Below, one piece after another: positions 32,156 through 42,723 of a DNA stretch of 64,000 bases. Location of the stretch: the NCBI RefSeq assembly GCF_004359215.1, contig NC_090615.1:8127001-8191000 (forward strand), read 5' to 3'. Within the stretch, counting starts at the first letter, position 1. Each line of letters opens with the position of its first letter. The DNA comes from Bremia lactucae. Taxonomy: Eukaryota; Oomycota; Peronosporomycetes; Peronosporales; Peronosporaceae. Under the pieces are notes generated by a model that was not told where the DNA came from, did not search any database, and saw only the letters and a list, made by a program, of their open reading frames with translations. Both the position numbers and the translations under genes were made by a program.

Positions 32156-32641
32156 TGTAATGTGGCACACATTGGTTGGAGAACCGTTGTTGTGGCACAT
32201 TTACTTTATGGGTAAAATGCCCTTTTATCTAATTTTAAAATAGTTAGTTACTTGAATCCCATTTATTATGGGTAATAAATGTGGTCGCCGCCAGATATAA
32301 ATCTGGCGGCAAAATCTTTTTTTTTAATTAGCTAGGGTAAGGTTTTTAGATTTAAATAATTAAATAAAGATCAGTCCCCCTTTTGATCTTTAAGCGTTAA
32401 GTGCCTTCCTAAGGCTTGCGCATTGATCTGTAAGAGATAGAAGCCTTTCTAAGGTATATCCTCTTGGGCACTAGTTACCACTGGTTCTACGAACCCCTGA
32501 TTCCCTTGAACAAGTATTCCTTAAGCTTTGATAGCTTGTACGACTCCTTGAGTTGTTAAACCCATTTGTTCAATAGAACTAAGTGACTCTCTGAGTCCTA
32601 AAGTCTTCCTCTGACTTTAGGAGCGAGGTAGCTCCGCTACA
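32156..32641 (+). repeat. A2 3' LTR
   Basis: 486 bp, TGTAATGTGGCACACATT to GCTCCGCTACA. Aligns with all other family-A LTRs. Confidence 0.9.
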
Positions 32642-33745
32642 CTGTTCCAGCTCGGTGTCGAGAAAGCAATAGATTTCTAGCACAGCGCATTGCCGTCGCT
32701 TGAAGCATCGCGGATTATATATGAAATCATAAATTAGCCCTCATCGATCAAGCGAAAAGCAATTTTTATGCAACACCGCTAGAACGCAAAGCCAATTCAA
32801 AGGTAGGCGTTCGTATTAAAGTGACGTTGTATCCACAGGAGCTTTAGCGAGCCGTGAAATTAGTAAAATTGTCGTTCTTAGGCTTAAGCCGTGCTTTGTT
32901 GCTCGTCTATTAGGTGACAATTATAAGTTTAAAAAGCGTATGTAGATGGCGGATGGTGATGCAATCACCTTTTCTAATGTGATGATATTGTCAGCCTAAA
33001 TCTTGATTATCACAAGGGGATAATGCTGAGTTGCACATCGAAATTAATCATTTTAAGTGCAATAAATTTACTACAAGATAATTTAATGGATTCCTAAACT
33101 CACCTTTGCTATTTCCAAACTCACCCCACCCATTTAAGCCAATGAATGTCATAATTAGAGCCGACCACATTTCATCACTTAAGCCAATCATTTTGGTCAT
33201 TTTAGCCAATCATGAACAATTGACGATGAGCGATTGACGCAATTACTGTTGTATCAACATCGAATCTTCACGAACGACATAGCAACCCGATATCTACCTT
33301 CAATCGTGTACCTGCTGTATAATGACCGCCCCGAAAATTCAAGGAAACGAAGTTATGAGTGATTTAATTGTCCTTTCCAACTCATTTTATAGCGTAAGAA
33401 GCAAAGAGCTTGGCAGCTGGAGATTTAAAATGGTGCGCACAACCACGACCTTGTGCCCCTTAGTGCATATTTTTCCGTACGCAGGCTTATGGATACTACA
33501 GTCAGGAGATGATTTTAACTTCAAAATGCTGCTGTCCCTTCCAAAGCAATTTTATTAATGCTTCAATTTTATGGTTGCCTTACTGTGCTACAGCAGAAGG
33601 TGTCGATAACATCACGGAAGCATTGCAAAGGGAAGATCTTGCTGGGCGCGTACACGAAATCGTCGCCATTATAATCCCTTTTTATGAGAGAACAATCCGT
33701 TTGTATTGTGGTGCAATTTCGGCGCCGGAAATTATAGACGTATTG
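32642..33745. other. Region without a secure gene; gypsy pol crumb and unrecognised open frames
   Basis: Near 32830-32960 a plus frame reads LASREISKIVVLRLKPCFVARLLGDNYKF, which resembles the post-integrase barrel of another gypsy element. At 33322-33558 and 33509-33787 two overlapping plus frames are open; the second has EALQREDLAGRVHEIVAIII. I recognise no family, and neither has an initiator element. Confidence 0.3.
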
Positions 33746-34000
33746 TGTAACGGGCACATTTCACTTGTACGGATCAGTAATAGTTGACTTTACACTGATT
33801 ACAGTGTAGGTGGGGCGCCTCGAAACTTCACGTACACAAGGATACAGAGGAAGGTATCTATGAAGTTAAGAGAACAATGCTGTAAGGGTCTAGACTAAGG
33901 CTTTAGAATAGAGAAAAGTTAAACTGTATCAATATATTTAGCTTCCTACGAAACGATCTTCTATCTACTACTGACCCTTTTCTATTAATAACAAACTTTA
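33746..34000 (+). repeat. LTR-like repeat (family C2), second copy
   Basis: Starts TGTAACGGGCACATTTCAC and aligns with 6488-6700 (CCTCGA...CTTC.CGTACAC, GAGGAAGGT, AGGCTTTAG). The end is not defined. Confidence 0.5.
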
Positions 34001-34450
34001 TATGGCGCCTCCTTGCGCACCGCACAATCGTGTCTTATAACGATTGGCGGGGTTGAGTTAAACTTAAATCAGCCGGTACCCTTGTACGAAAGCAGCGAAG
34101 GATAATAAGGATGAACGAATAGCGCAATAAATGACGCAACCTGCTAGATGAATATTCGCGGCGGGTGTTGGTACTTCGAAGATTCTAATATACGCATCGT
34201 GTTCTGTACGGTACTATGTACCTACATCATCTTGTGTGTGTTGTCAAGATGACATCGACATAATGTATGTAGCCAAGCCCCAACGAAAGGACAGCGTCGT
34301 ATTCTCCAATGCAACAAGAGCATAGCGTAATGATCGTACAATCTTTATTTCGAATTGATGATGGCAAGCATAATGCGAAAAGAGTAATTCTAGGACCCGC
34401 CAGTCAAAACTTAACCCGTAATGAAGCATTGATGCTCGAAAGTCAAGAAC

Positions 34451-34522
34451 AGCCTCCAGGCGCGATTGAACCACCGACCTTTCGCTTACGAAGCGAGTGC
34501 TCTATCACTGACCTATAGGGAC
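34451..34522 (-). pseudogene. tRNA-Thr(CGT)-like sequence
   Basis: On the minus strand the anticodon arm is perfect (stem CTCGC/GCGAA region with loop TTCGTAA, anticodon CGT), the D-arm and GGTTCAATC T-loop are present, and the 3' end is TGGAGGCT. The T-stem is mismatched (GGTGG against GCGCC) and the acceptor has one mismatch and two wobbles. Probably not functional. Confidence 0.65.
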
Positions 34523-34530
34523 AGGGTTAC

Positions 34531-34602
34531 CACCCTGAAGCAGTGGTCAATTACCGACATGTCGACTTAAAGGTCACGGATTCAAACCCGACGCCAATCA
34601 AA
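34531..34602 (+). pseudogene. Second tRNA-like sequence, copy 1
   Basis: Homologous to 42658-42723, where the ends pair better. Here the ends and T-arm (GATTCAAAC) have decayed. It stands head to head with the Thr-tRNA-like sequence. Confidence 0.4.
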
Positions 34603-34978
34603 GCAGCAAATGCAGTAGACTTTCCGATACCTCTGAGATCCCGGGTATCGTAAAGCACAGATAAGCTCCAGGGCTAGATAAAAACAGAATTAAAGACTGA
34701 AAGAAAATCCGATTGAAACGGATGAGTTGTAGAGTATTTTTGCTAAAGCCGAGTAGGCATAGGTTGTGTGAACGATAAATATACGACCGTCTTTCAACTG
34801 AGCTATAGGGGCATATAAAAAAAGTTTGCTAAATTACAAACAGAACATAGATATACGGTCTAGGGACAGCCACAACACAGGGGAAATACTCTCCACAAGA
34901 GCTACCTCAGGTCGACGAATTCATCAGGAGCGATCGCAAACCCGATAATTTATAACTATTACTTTCTTTCAAGTCAGG

Positions 34979-35053
34979 GCGGGAAAATAGCTCAGTAGTA
35001 GAGCGCTGGATTCCGGACCCAGCGGTCGGGGGTAGGATACCCTCTCCCCTCAA
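34979..35053 (+). pseudogene. tRNA-Arg(CCG)-like sequence
   Basis: TAGCTCAGTAGTAGAGCGC is a normal D-arm, and CTGGATTCCGGACCCAG gives an anticodon loop TTCCGGA with anticodon CCG. The T-loop (TAGGATA) is degenerate. The 42.5-kb repeat copy breaks off exactly at its beginning in an 11-G run (43354-43364). Confidence 0.5.
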
Positions 35054-35196
35054 GTCAAAAGTTTTCCCAGTACTTCTATTACTTTTCCAGAGGAGAACTG
35101 TGCAAGATAAAGCATCAACGCCGTCGTCTCCTGAGCGAGTTTCCTCTCTGTGCGACCGTGCCACGAGACAAGTATTCGAATAACAGGCATGGAATG

Positions 35197-35300
35197 AAAA
35201 GTGCGATACCTCTCGATAGTGCGTATTATCCTTGCGCAGGGGCCATGCTAATCTTCTCTGTATCGTTCTAATTCTTACGAATGACCACCGATGTGGTTCC
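35197..35300 (-). ncRNA. U6 spliceosomal snRNA
   Basis: On the minus strand: a 5' hairpin ACCACATCGGTGGT, then GATACAGAGAAGATTAGCA with the invariant ACAGAGA box and AGC triad, then TGGCCCCTGCGCAAGGATAA, and CGCAC followed directly by a TTTT polymerase III terminator. U6 pairs with U4 and U2 and forms the catalytic centre of the spliceosome. A TATA box lies at the right distance upstream. About 104 nt, the normal size. Very probably a real gene; other copies may exist in the genome. Confidence 0.93.
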
Positions 35301-35322
35301 TTCCCTAAATCCATTTTCCGCC

Positions 35323-35331
35323 TATATATAT
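35323..35331 (-). promoter_or_regulatory. TATA box of U6 gene
   Basis: TATATATA about 23-31 bp upstream of the U6 5' end on the minus strand, the standard arrangement for external polymerase III promoters of U6. No distal element was identified. Confidence 0.65.
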
Positions 35332-35490
35332 GATTCTTAGACGACTCATCCAGAACTACTTTTTTAGGATAATCGTACCCCAGGCAGCATTCCAGCTGTA
35401 TACCCACGCGAAGGCACGCTCCTTTCATTCCTAACAGACCTGCCGAGCGAACGTTAAGGACTTTATAATGCGGCATGACACAACGGAAAA

Positions 35491-35571
35491 CGACAGCCGT
35501 GAGATTCGAGCCCACGTGGGTGGCCCCATTAGCCAAGCAGGCAAACGTCTTTACCACTCGGCCAAGCTGTC
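35491..35571 (-). tRNA. tRNA-Ser(GCT)
   Basis: A class II tRNA of 81 nt. Acceptor stem GACAGCT/GGCTGTC pairs fully (one G-T). D-region GGCCGAGTGGTAAAGAC. Anticodon loop CTGCTTG with anticodon GCT in a stem with one mismatch (TTTGC/GCTAA). Variable arm GGGG...CCC. T-arm GTGGG-CTCGAAT-CTCAC. Four Ts follow the discriminator as terminator. It lies 190 bp upstream of U6 on the same strand. The anticodon-stem mismatch leaves some doubt whether it is functional. Confidence 0.78.
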
Positions 35572-35585
35572 ACTTTGAAGGACGG

Positions 35586-35900
35586 GTGGAGTGTCTTGGC
35601 GTAGAAAGTGTCAGACAGCCCATCCTCGCCAGGATTTAGTAGAGTATGTGGCTGGTGCACAAACGGTGCACGCTGCTGCACGACCATACCATCGCCAAAT
35701 TCCGAAGACAACTCAGCGGATCCGGATCCTCGAATCTACTGTCTACTAGTTCCTGTGAATCCGGATCCGCTGAGTTGTCTTCGGAATTTGGCGATGGTAT
35801 GGTCGTGCAGCAGCGTGCACCGTTTGTGCACCAGCCACATACTCTACTGGATCCTGGCGAGGATGGGCTGTCTGACACTTTCTACGCCAAGACACTCCAC
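35586..35900. repeat. Near-perfect inverted repeat, 142-bp arms and 31-bp spacer
   Basis: 35586-35727 is the reverse complement of 35759-35900 with only two adjacent mismatches seen (TT against the expected CC near 35637). The arms meet at GCGGATCCGGAT/ATCCGGATCCGC. Because of the symmetry the same short peptide frame appears on both strands. It forms the 5' border of LINE copy L2. Confidence 0.9.
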
Positions 35901-38900
35901 TCACCCATGCTAGGGCTGCGCGTTTCTCTGCTGCTGATGACACACGGTCGACTGCACACGAATCCTCGCGTACGTCGACGCTTCGTGCCTTGCTCCAGCG
36001 CTCAACGGTGATCCGTCGTGACACCGTTGGAGCATCCGCCTCGCCACGTGTCGAGATGCCTCGGCCCAAGGCTGTGAACATTTAAGCCATCGAGGCCCTT
36101 TATGCATCCGGTGGCGACTGGAGTCAGCTTGCCGCCTCCATTGGCCGCGCTCGCTCGAATGTTTTGCCTCGGGGGCGCTTTGTCATGGTCATTGAGACTG
36201 GCCAGGCATTTCAGCGTTCCCGCCGAGCAAAATCCTTGCATCGTTGCTGAAGGACCATGGCAACCCCATCGTTAGCCAGCAAATTGAACTACATAAACTC
36301 GTTCAGCTAACTAAGACGCCTGGCGGAAACCTCCGGGTCAAGGTGAAGACTCGAGACGCATGCCAAAGTCTAGCCGACCAAGCAGTTAAGATCCTTGGCG
36401 GCAAATATCATTTCGGCGACTTTGACATTCTCGCCGAACGCTTCTTCCTCGATGTGTCGAGCGTCGATAGTGACTTTGACGCAGACCTCATACTGCAACC
36501 TTCTTTGAACTTGGAGCACAGCCGCTTTATGGCACTTTTCGTGATGTGAATTTGGATGCGGTCTTTATTACCGCCACCTGGCATATGAACTTCCGGTCAA
36601 GCCATTGCCTACCCAAACTTGTTGTGAGTGGAACCGCCTGCCATCAACTTGTGTTCGATGGCAGGGTCTACCCGGTTCTCGCAAAAAAATTCGCCATTCC
36701 CGGCTCATACACTGGCGTACGGGCACCGTTCTATCCATGCACTCGACCTCAAGGCAACTGCTGCCCCACGGTCTTCGACTCCTTCTACCATGCCGAGTGC
36801 CAGTGCACCTCACCCTTCATTTGCTGTTGTGGTACGCACTGGCTGGTTAGAGACTTCGTAACAGAGATCTATTCGTGCTGGTGCATCCACGATATCTGGG
36901 TAGTCCCTGCTGCAGCCTCCTGGGAATACAACGCCCAGTGAATTATTTCTAGACACTGCGAAATTACAGGTAGTGTCGCCTCCAAGCAGTTTGAATAACT
37001 CTCAGCTCCTTATGCCCCCACCACAAACCGTCCCGGCTACTGAATCTGCATTGGCTCGTGTGACCGAAGGCAAGCGCAAGGGCAAACGTTCTCGCGCGGA
37101 TGATGATTTTGCCAACATGTTGATGAAGTCTCGTCTAAAGCCTTTCGCTGGTCTCACAACAAGCAACAATTTTGACATTCTAGGCAGTGTGGGAGTCGAG
37201 TTTGATTGCTGCCCAGCGAAGGTCGATGAAGTGGAAATCCCACGGCACCAGACCGTACCGCAAAAGGTTCACTCTCCTCGCGACCTGACTGCAATAAAGG
37301 AAGTTAGCCACTTTCTTACCAAAAACCACACCGAGGTGGTGAAATCCAAGGTGCCTACTCCAATCAAGGAGATCATCAGCGAGATAATAGCGGCAGAGAA
37401 GACGGCTAATCTTCAGCTCCTTACTTTCCCGGCTGTTTTGCTGCAGCGGACGCCATGGTGAGCGGCATACAGAAGTCGCTTCATACGTCTAATAATCCTG
37501 ATTCGCTGACTTACACGAGCTCCGTCAGGGCTCCTTTGTCGTTCAAAACTGCACTTCTGCGAGAGATGCGTGAGATCAGCCCCAACGTCACTAATGGCAC
37601 AGCTCCACATAATAAATCGTGGCTGCTTCTACCGACTCCACCACGTTTGCTCGTAGATGAGTAAATTTCTTCGGCAGCAACGGTGCCCAAGACACGCGAT
37701 GGTGTGCTTCAGTGCACTAAAGAGACGGTATGCGAACCCCGCTCTAGCTACTATCGTACGCACAACCAGAGCACCATCGCTTTTTGCGCGGATGTTGATG
37801 TGCACAGCGCCTCCGATGTTTAAGAAGGACTACTGGCTCCAACGATTAACAGGTTGATCGGTTCCCTGGATACCGGCACACAACCTCCGTCTTCTCCACC
37901 CCAACATGCTTCTGGTCCTTCTTCGCTCACCCATCGGCATACAATGCATCACGATCTAGAAGCAAGTCAATGGCAAGGAGAAATGCTCGATGGCCTCGAA
38001 AATCTTCGTGACTGCGGCTGCGGACGCTTCTTCCCTGAGAACGAGGAGGTGCTTCAGCTTTAAAAATCGGAGGACCGGCCGGTCCTTGTGGCAGGCCGCT
38101 TTCAACACGCCGCTAAGGTGGTTGCACGAATGGATTTGACTGCGGTCGTGTGGCAGAATTTCACTTTGCTTACCGTCAATACGAACGGTATCAAGAAGAG
38201 CGAACACCTGCTCTCCCAATTAAGCTTTTCCTGCATCCAGGAGACCAAGCTCCCTGATAATCACCACCTGTCCATCTTCCAGTTTAACCTTCACACTTGA
38301 TTCACGCATAAAATACTCGTTAGCGATCCAGGCGCAGTCAGCACATCGCGGACGATGCACCGGTCTGAAGGCGTCCTTACTCTTTTCTGACCCGATTTTC
38401 CAGGTTTTGACACGGCAGCAGAACTTCGTGAATTGACTGCCCCGGATCGCTATCTCGTCGTCCGAGTAGTGGTCAATAGTACCCCAGTGTACGTCAACAA
38501 CGTATACTCACCGGCGGAAGCTCACGACAAAGCTGTATTTTTTAATCGTCTCCCTGTCAATAGCTTTGAAGATCATACGACGCACATTATCCTCGGTGAC
38601 TTGAACACTTAATCCTAGCCTTAACTCGGCACAGCCACGATTGGTCACTCGTCCAGGCCGCAGCGCGTGTATGGACTGGCTGGGTCAGTTAAGAGTCGTC
38701 GACGCCTGGCACATTCATCACTCAAGAAGGCGCCTGTACACTTGTCCACAGCCACGACTGAACCGGCTGGACTACGCTCTATTATCGACGGATTTTTGCA
38801 ACGCGTTATACGGGGATTCGACCTACTTTGATCCAAAGGGCGCTGGTGACCATTTGGCACACAGTAACATTGAAGTCCTTAGCTCAGCCCCAAGGATATG

Positions 38901-41050
38901 GGTACTGGCGATTTCCTGAATATCTTATACAGTATCTCGACGTGTTCGATGTCATCCGCGGTGCTGTACAGCAGGCGCTTAAAAATCCTCGCATTGCATC
39001 CAATCCGGAATAAGCATGGGAACAATGTAAGAAACCCATTCGGCTTCAGCGGCATCATGCGGCGGCAACAGGAAGGTGCGCTGGTGGATGCGCGTGCGAC
39101 GCCCGACCAAGCAGCCTTATTTAATTGCTCCTAGAGCGATGGTATCTCCCAATCGGTGTTTCATGCTGCACTTGAGACATACCGGGACTGTGCGCACCGA
39201 TCTAGTTGCTATAAGAAAGACTCGGCTTCCGACTTTCACATTCAGAATTCCGAAACTTCTTCTCATTTTTTCTTTCGTCTGCTTGATCCGCATCGAAGAA
39301 GTTCGGACTCCTGATAGCTCCATCTATGAGCAACCCGGCGGACATCTCAGCCAGGTTTCGGGCACACTAGGGCTCAATCATGGGTGATGCGGCTAGTCTT
39401 GCCGGATCATTACCACCCACCGGCCACTCCAGCCGAGAGGTGCTGCTGGCAACGATTGATAAACGTCTCTCCGGTGCTGACCAAGCTATTCTTAATGCTC
39501 CCATTGCTGGTGCTGACTTCGCTGAAGCACTAAAGCACATGCTAAGTTTGCCTAGGCATGGATGGCCTCACTGCTGTTTCTTACCAAATTGCACTCGATA
39601 TATTTGGTGAATGCCTATGCATTGTGTTCAACCACCAGCTGACACGTGATGAGCTCCTCCCTTCTCAACGCAAGTCAGCTCTGTGCATGTTACTCAAAAA
39701 GGGTTCGCGTAATGGCCCCAACAGCTTCAGACAAATCTCGCTGATTGGTGTAGATGTCAATGCGTTGTCCAAGGTGCTGACGTACCGTCTTCAGCTTTTC
39801 TTCCACATCTTATTCATGATGACCAGAAGGTTTTGTCAAGCGTTGGTCTCTTCATCACCACGTGAGGTTTCTCGCTGGTATACAAGATCTGGTGACCGAA
39901 CTCGATGAGGCCGCCTACGCCATGTTTCTCGGCTTTGATAAAGAGTTTGACCGGGTCGAGTGGAGCTAAATGTTTCAAGTGCTTGATCGCACGGGTTGCG
40001 GAGGCGACTTTACTTACTGAATAAGACCTCCTATTCAATGGCCACTTCAATCTCCTTTCTTTCCCACCCGAGGATTCAAACAAGGCGCGCTCGCTATCAG
40101 CACTGCTATTTGTCATGGTCATGGAACCCCTTGGTTACCTGCTCCGGCAGCATGAGGAGCTTGGTGTATGTCTTTCCAACGACCACACTGCCACCAGTGT
40201 CTTCTTTGCGGATGATCCCACGTTGCTATCCAGCTCGCTCTCAGGTGTTCAGGCGCAGCTTGATCTAGTTTAATTTTACTGTGAAGGCTCCGGAGCCAAG
40301 CTTAATCTTGCCAAGAGCGTCTTATGCCCTTTAACAGACGTAGCACCTCTCCATGTTTTCCTGGATTCAAGGTGCTACAACGGGGTGAGACAGATAAGTT
40401 CTTGGACATCCTGTTCGGTCTCCAATCTATGCGGACTTGCAGTTTGTCCTTGCCTTTCGGCTTTTGCCGGTGCGCTCGCGTTTCACATTTCTTCGTGACG
40501 CGCATCCCAACATCATCTTTGCGTCCGGGGTGGATGCCATGCAGTTAAATCAGAGAGGCACTTATTTTTTGAGTGTGCCCTTCCAGCTGACTTGTGGTCA
40601 ATCCAATTTCGCGACTGGTCGATTTTTTCGCTGCCATCCCATCGTGGCTAGATATTGCCCTTCGGCGACCGCCAGGTCTTACGCAGGCTTGGCAGGAGCA
40701 TGAAGTTGTGATCCGCGACTTATGACAGGTCTCGCGTTGTGACACCCTTCATCTGATGTGGACTGTGCGCAATGACGCCCTGTTTTGCCAGCGGGCGCCC
40801 ATACCTCTTGAGCCAGCTCTGCGTTTCGTCTACAGTACGTCTAGCGCACACTTCCGAGCTTCTCTACGTCGGCTGTACGGATAGACGCAACGATAATTGC
40901 TTCGGTCTGTGACGAGCCAGCTTAAGCGCTCACGATCTTTGGGTGCCTTTATGCGTGCCAACTCGGCATCGTTCTCAGTGCACTTCCTTTAAAGTTACCC
41001 GGGATAATTTTTGACTTGAAGCCAGCTCTCGAGTTGGTGGATTCAATTGA
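35901..41050 (+). mobile_element. Decayed LINE copy L2
   Basis: ORF1 remnants: PRPKAVNI..AIEALYASGGDWSQLA (36050-36150), 36244-36549 (LKDHGNPIVSQQIELHKLVQ) and 36973-37461, which has KRKGKRSRADDDFANMLMKS near 37070-37130. Endonuclease blocks at 38150-38920 (LLTVNTNGIKKSEH, SCIQETKL, RLNRLDYALLSTDF). RT at 39540-40300 (MLLKKGSRNGPNSFRQISLI, FDKEFDRVEW, SVFFADDPTLL near 40200). Zinc-binding tail 40430-40700 (LQFVLAFRLLPVRSRF). Many stops and shifts. Related to L1, L3 and L4 but from another branch, as ORF1 differs. Confidence 0.8.
36973..37461 (+). pseudogene. ORF1 C-terminal segment of LINE L2
   Basis: 162-codon open frame, Ser/Pro-rich start, then a Lys/Arg-rich patch (EGKRKGKRSRADDD) and KPFAGLTTSNNFDILGSVG. 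The block KS..(K/Q)P..G..T.N recurs in L1 (16160-16210) and L3 (47830). ORF1 proteins bind the element RNA. Confidence 0.5.
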
Positions 41051-42480
41051 TCTAGCTTCTTTACGGCATGCATCACCCCACACTTCCGGTGAGATGTTGT
41101 AATCATATTTTCAATTTATCACGAAATTAAGGTGCGGCGGGTCGGAATTAAGTTTTACAGGTCCTCTTTTTCTGCGTATGATGCCTTTGGCGTATTATCA
41201 AACATGACGGATCCATGTGCGCCATTAATTAGCAGCTATCACTTTCCAGTTTGATATATGAAAAGAAGTCCAGTCCTGGTATCAATGCCACTTTGGTGGT
41301 TCAGTAGTTAACCACTCATTTCTTAAACGGAAGATCACGCGGTGCGGTACCCGAGGCCGACAGAAGTGCCAAAAATGACTTAATCAGTGTCGGTCAAGAC
41401 TAGAGGGTCGTCGCCAGGGCCCGTAAGGGTGATGGGCAGCCCGAGCCCGACTCTTGATCTTGGCGTCGCGGCTGTGAATCTTCGACACGGGACCGCTTGT
41501 GAGAGCAGCGCGACCGCTGGTTCGGACGAAGCTGCGGCTAGCACTCCATCTGTGCAGCCCTCCCTTCCAGCTGTGTGATTGCAGGTGTCTCAAGTAACGC
41601 CCGCAATGCCAGCGGACGAGAATGCGTCTACTCAGCGCTATCACTTTCGGACGAGAATCGCTGCACCACTTGTCCCAGCTCAGCGTCCCAAGCGAGCGCG
41701 TCGATCCCCAGCCAACGTCACAGTCTTCGAGTTTGAGGCAACCGATGACCGCTGGGGATCCGCCGACTCGTATGAGTACCATGTTCGCTGGTCGGACACT
41801 GCTGAGAGACGTCGTGGGTAGCCCGCCAGCAGCTCATTGATCATGGCAACAAGCCTCTCTCGATATCGTGGATCGGTTCCTGACATGACATCCAGATCGC
41901 AAGACGACGTACCAAGCAATTGTCGCCTAGAATTGTCACTCCCTTCTGGCCATGGCATCCAATGAGGATAACTCTTGCGTTGCGCATGCTATCCAAATGG
42001 CATATGAGTTGCGTATCCTCGTTGAAGCCAGTTAACAGCTCCCAGACATCTGGCGGGCGGGAGTATATTTACCAGGCCAATTTCTCCGGCATTGATGTGT
42101 CCAGCGGCTTCAAGCATGTTAAACAGATCGTTCGATACTACTGCTATTGCCTCCCCAAGTCTGGGTGGGGCATTCATCTGCCTCAGCTTCGCTGAAATCT
42201 TTTCGACGGAGATGGGGTGGGCTATCTGGCCATAGCGCGACGGGTACTTCCTCTGCCTAACGTCGTCCTTGGACCAGATGTTTCCATTGTTGGCATACAA
42301 GAAGAATATGCTTGGCCACTGTTTTGCTATGCAAATTACTCAGCTCGGTGCAGTCATTATTCGTGAGAATGGAACTAACACAGGATTGGGCGAATACCGT
42401 TGGTTTCGTACCATTAATTTCATCCGTCCTATAAAGGTCTTCCTTACCGTTTAGGTTTTTTACCTCAGCTTTAGCCATAT
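41051..42480. other. Region with unrecognised open frames
   Basis: Plus frames at 41387-41821 include TQRYHFRTRIAAPLVPAQRP and FEATDD...YEYHVRWSD, faintly chromodomain-like at the end. A minus frame at 42300-41989 reads KISAKLRQMNAPPRLGEAIA and AAGHINAGEIGLVNILP. Neither can be assigned; both may be pieces of further transposons. Confidence 0.25.
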
Positions 42481-42574
42481 AGCTCCATTACGACTCATTT
42501 TGGCATATGCAAAGATAACCCTCCAATCAAAAGCTGACCAGTTTTGCAGCATTGATGCTTGAAAGTCAAGAAGC

Positions 42575-42646
42575 AGCCTCCAGGTGGAATTGAATCACCG
42601 ACCTTTCGCTTACGAAGCGAGAGCTCTACCACTGACCTATAGGGGC
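42575..42646 (-). pseudogene. tRNA-Thr(CGT)-like sequence, copy 2
   Basis: Minus strand GCCCCTATAGGTCAGTGGTA, anticodon loop TTCGTAA (CGT), T-loop TTCAATT, 3' TGGAGGCT. One mismatch each in T-stem and acceptor. The best-preserved of the three copies, possibly still foldable. Confidence 0.6.
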
Positions 42647-42657
42647 AGGGGTCACAC

Positions 42658-42723
42658 GTTGGCGCAGTGGTTAAGCACCGACATGTCGACTCAAAGTTCA
42701 CGGGTTTAGCCCCGCGCCAACCA
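42658..42723 (+). pseudogene. Second tRNA-like sequence, copy 2
   Basis: GTTGGCG at the start pairs with CGCCAAC at the end; CGGG...CCCG T-arm. The end reads CCA in the DNA. The anticodon arm does not fold normally. An encoded terminal CCA would suggest reverse transcription from a mature tRNA. Confidence 0.4.

Larger units (their letters stand above)
25287..32641 (+). mobile_element. Family-A Ty3/gypsy chromovirus copy A2 with both LTRs
   Basis: Order: LTR 25287-25767, primer site, gag 25828-26900, protease 27030-27300, linker with a 119-bp tandem duplication and an N gap, RT 28430-28980, RNase H 29050-29480, integrase 29600-30373, C-terminal barrel to 31190, antisense ORF (-) 31112-32044, purine tract, LTR 32156-32641. 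Length 7.35 kb. The gag start codon is followed at once by a stop, RT has a deletion and its catalytic box is altered, and the chromodomain is deleted. The integrase is nearly intact. No matching target duplication (CCATC left, CTGTT right). Confidence 0.92.
34095..35060. repeat. tRNA-derived composite repeat, copy 1
   Basis: Nearly 1 kb shared with 42480-43370 and, over its first half, with 47893-48331. It holds a Thr-tRNA-like sequence (-), a second tRNA-like sequence (+), a tRNA 5'-half fragment (-, about 34798-34816) and an Arg-tRNA-like sequence (+). It may be a duplicated tRNA cluster or a family of tRNA-related SINEs. Confidence 0.6.

Noticed and set aside
34451..34522. Functional tRNA-Thr(CGT)
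   Set aside because: T-stem and acceptor mismatches, and it is part of a multi-copy repeat; kept as tRNA-like pseudogene.
35608..35878. A pair of overlapping genes coding for the same peptide on both strands (MSDSPSSPG...)
   Set aside because: An automatic consequence of the inverted repeat.
41579..41821. Chromodomain protein suggested by YEYHVRWSD
   Set aside because: Only one short block fits; the rest of the domain and a surrounding gene are missing.
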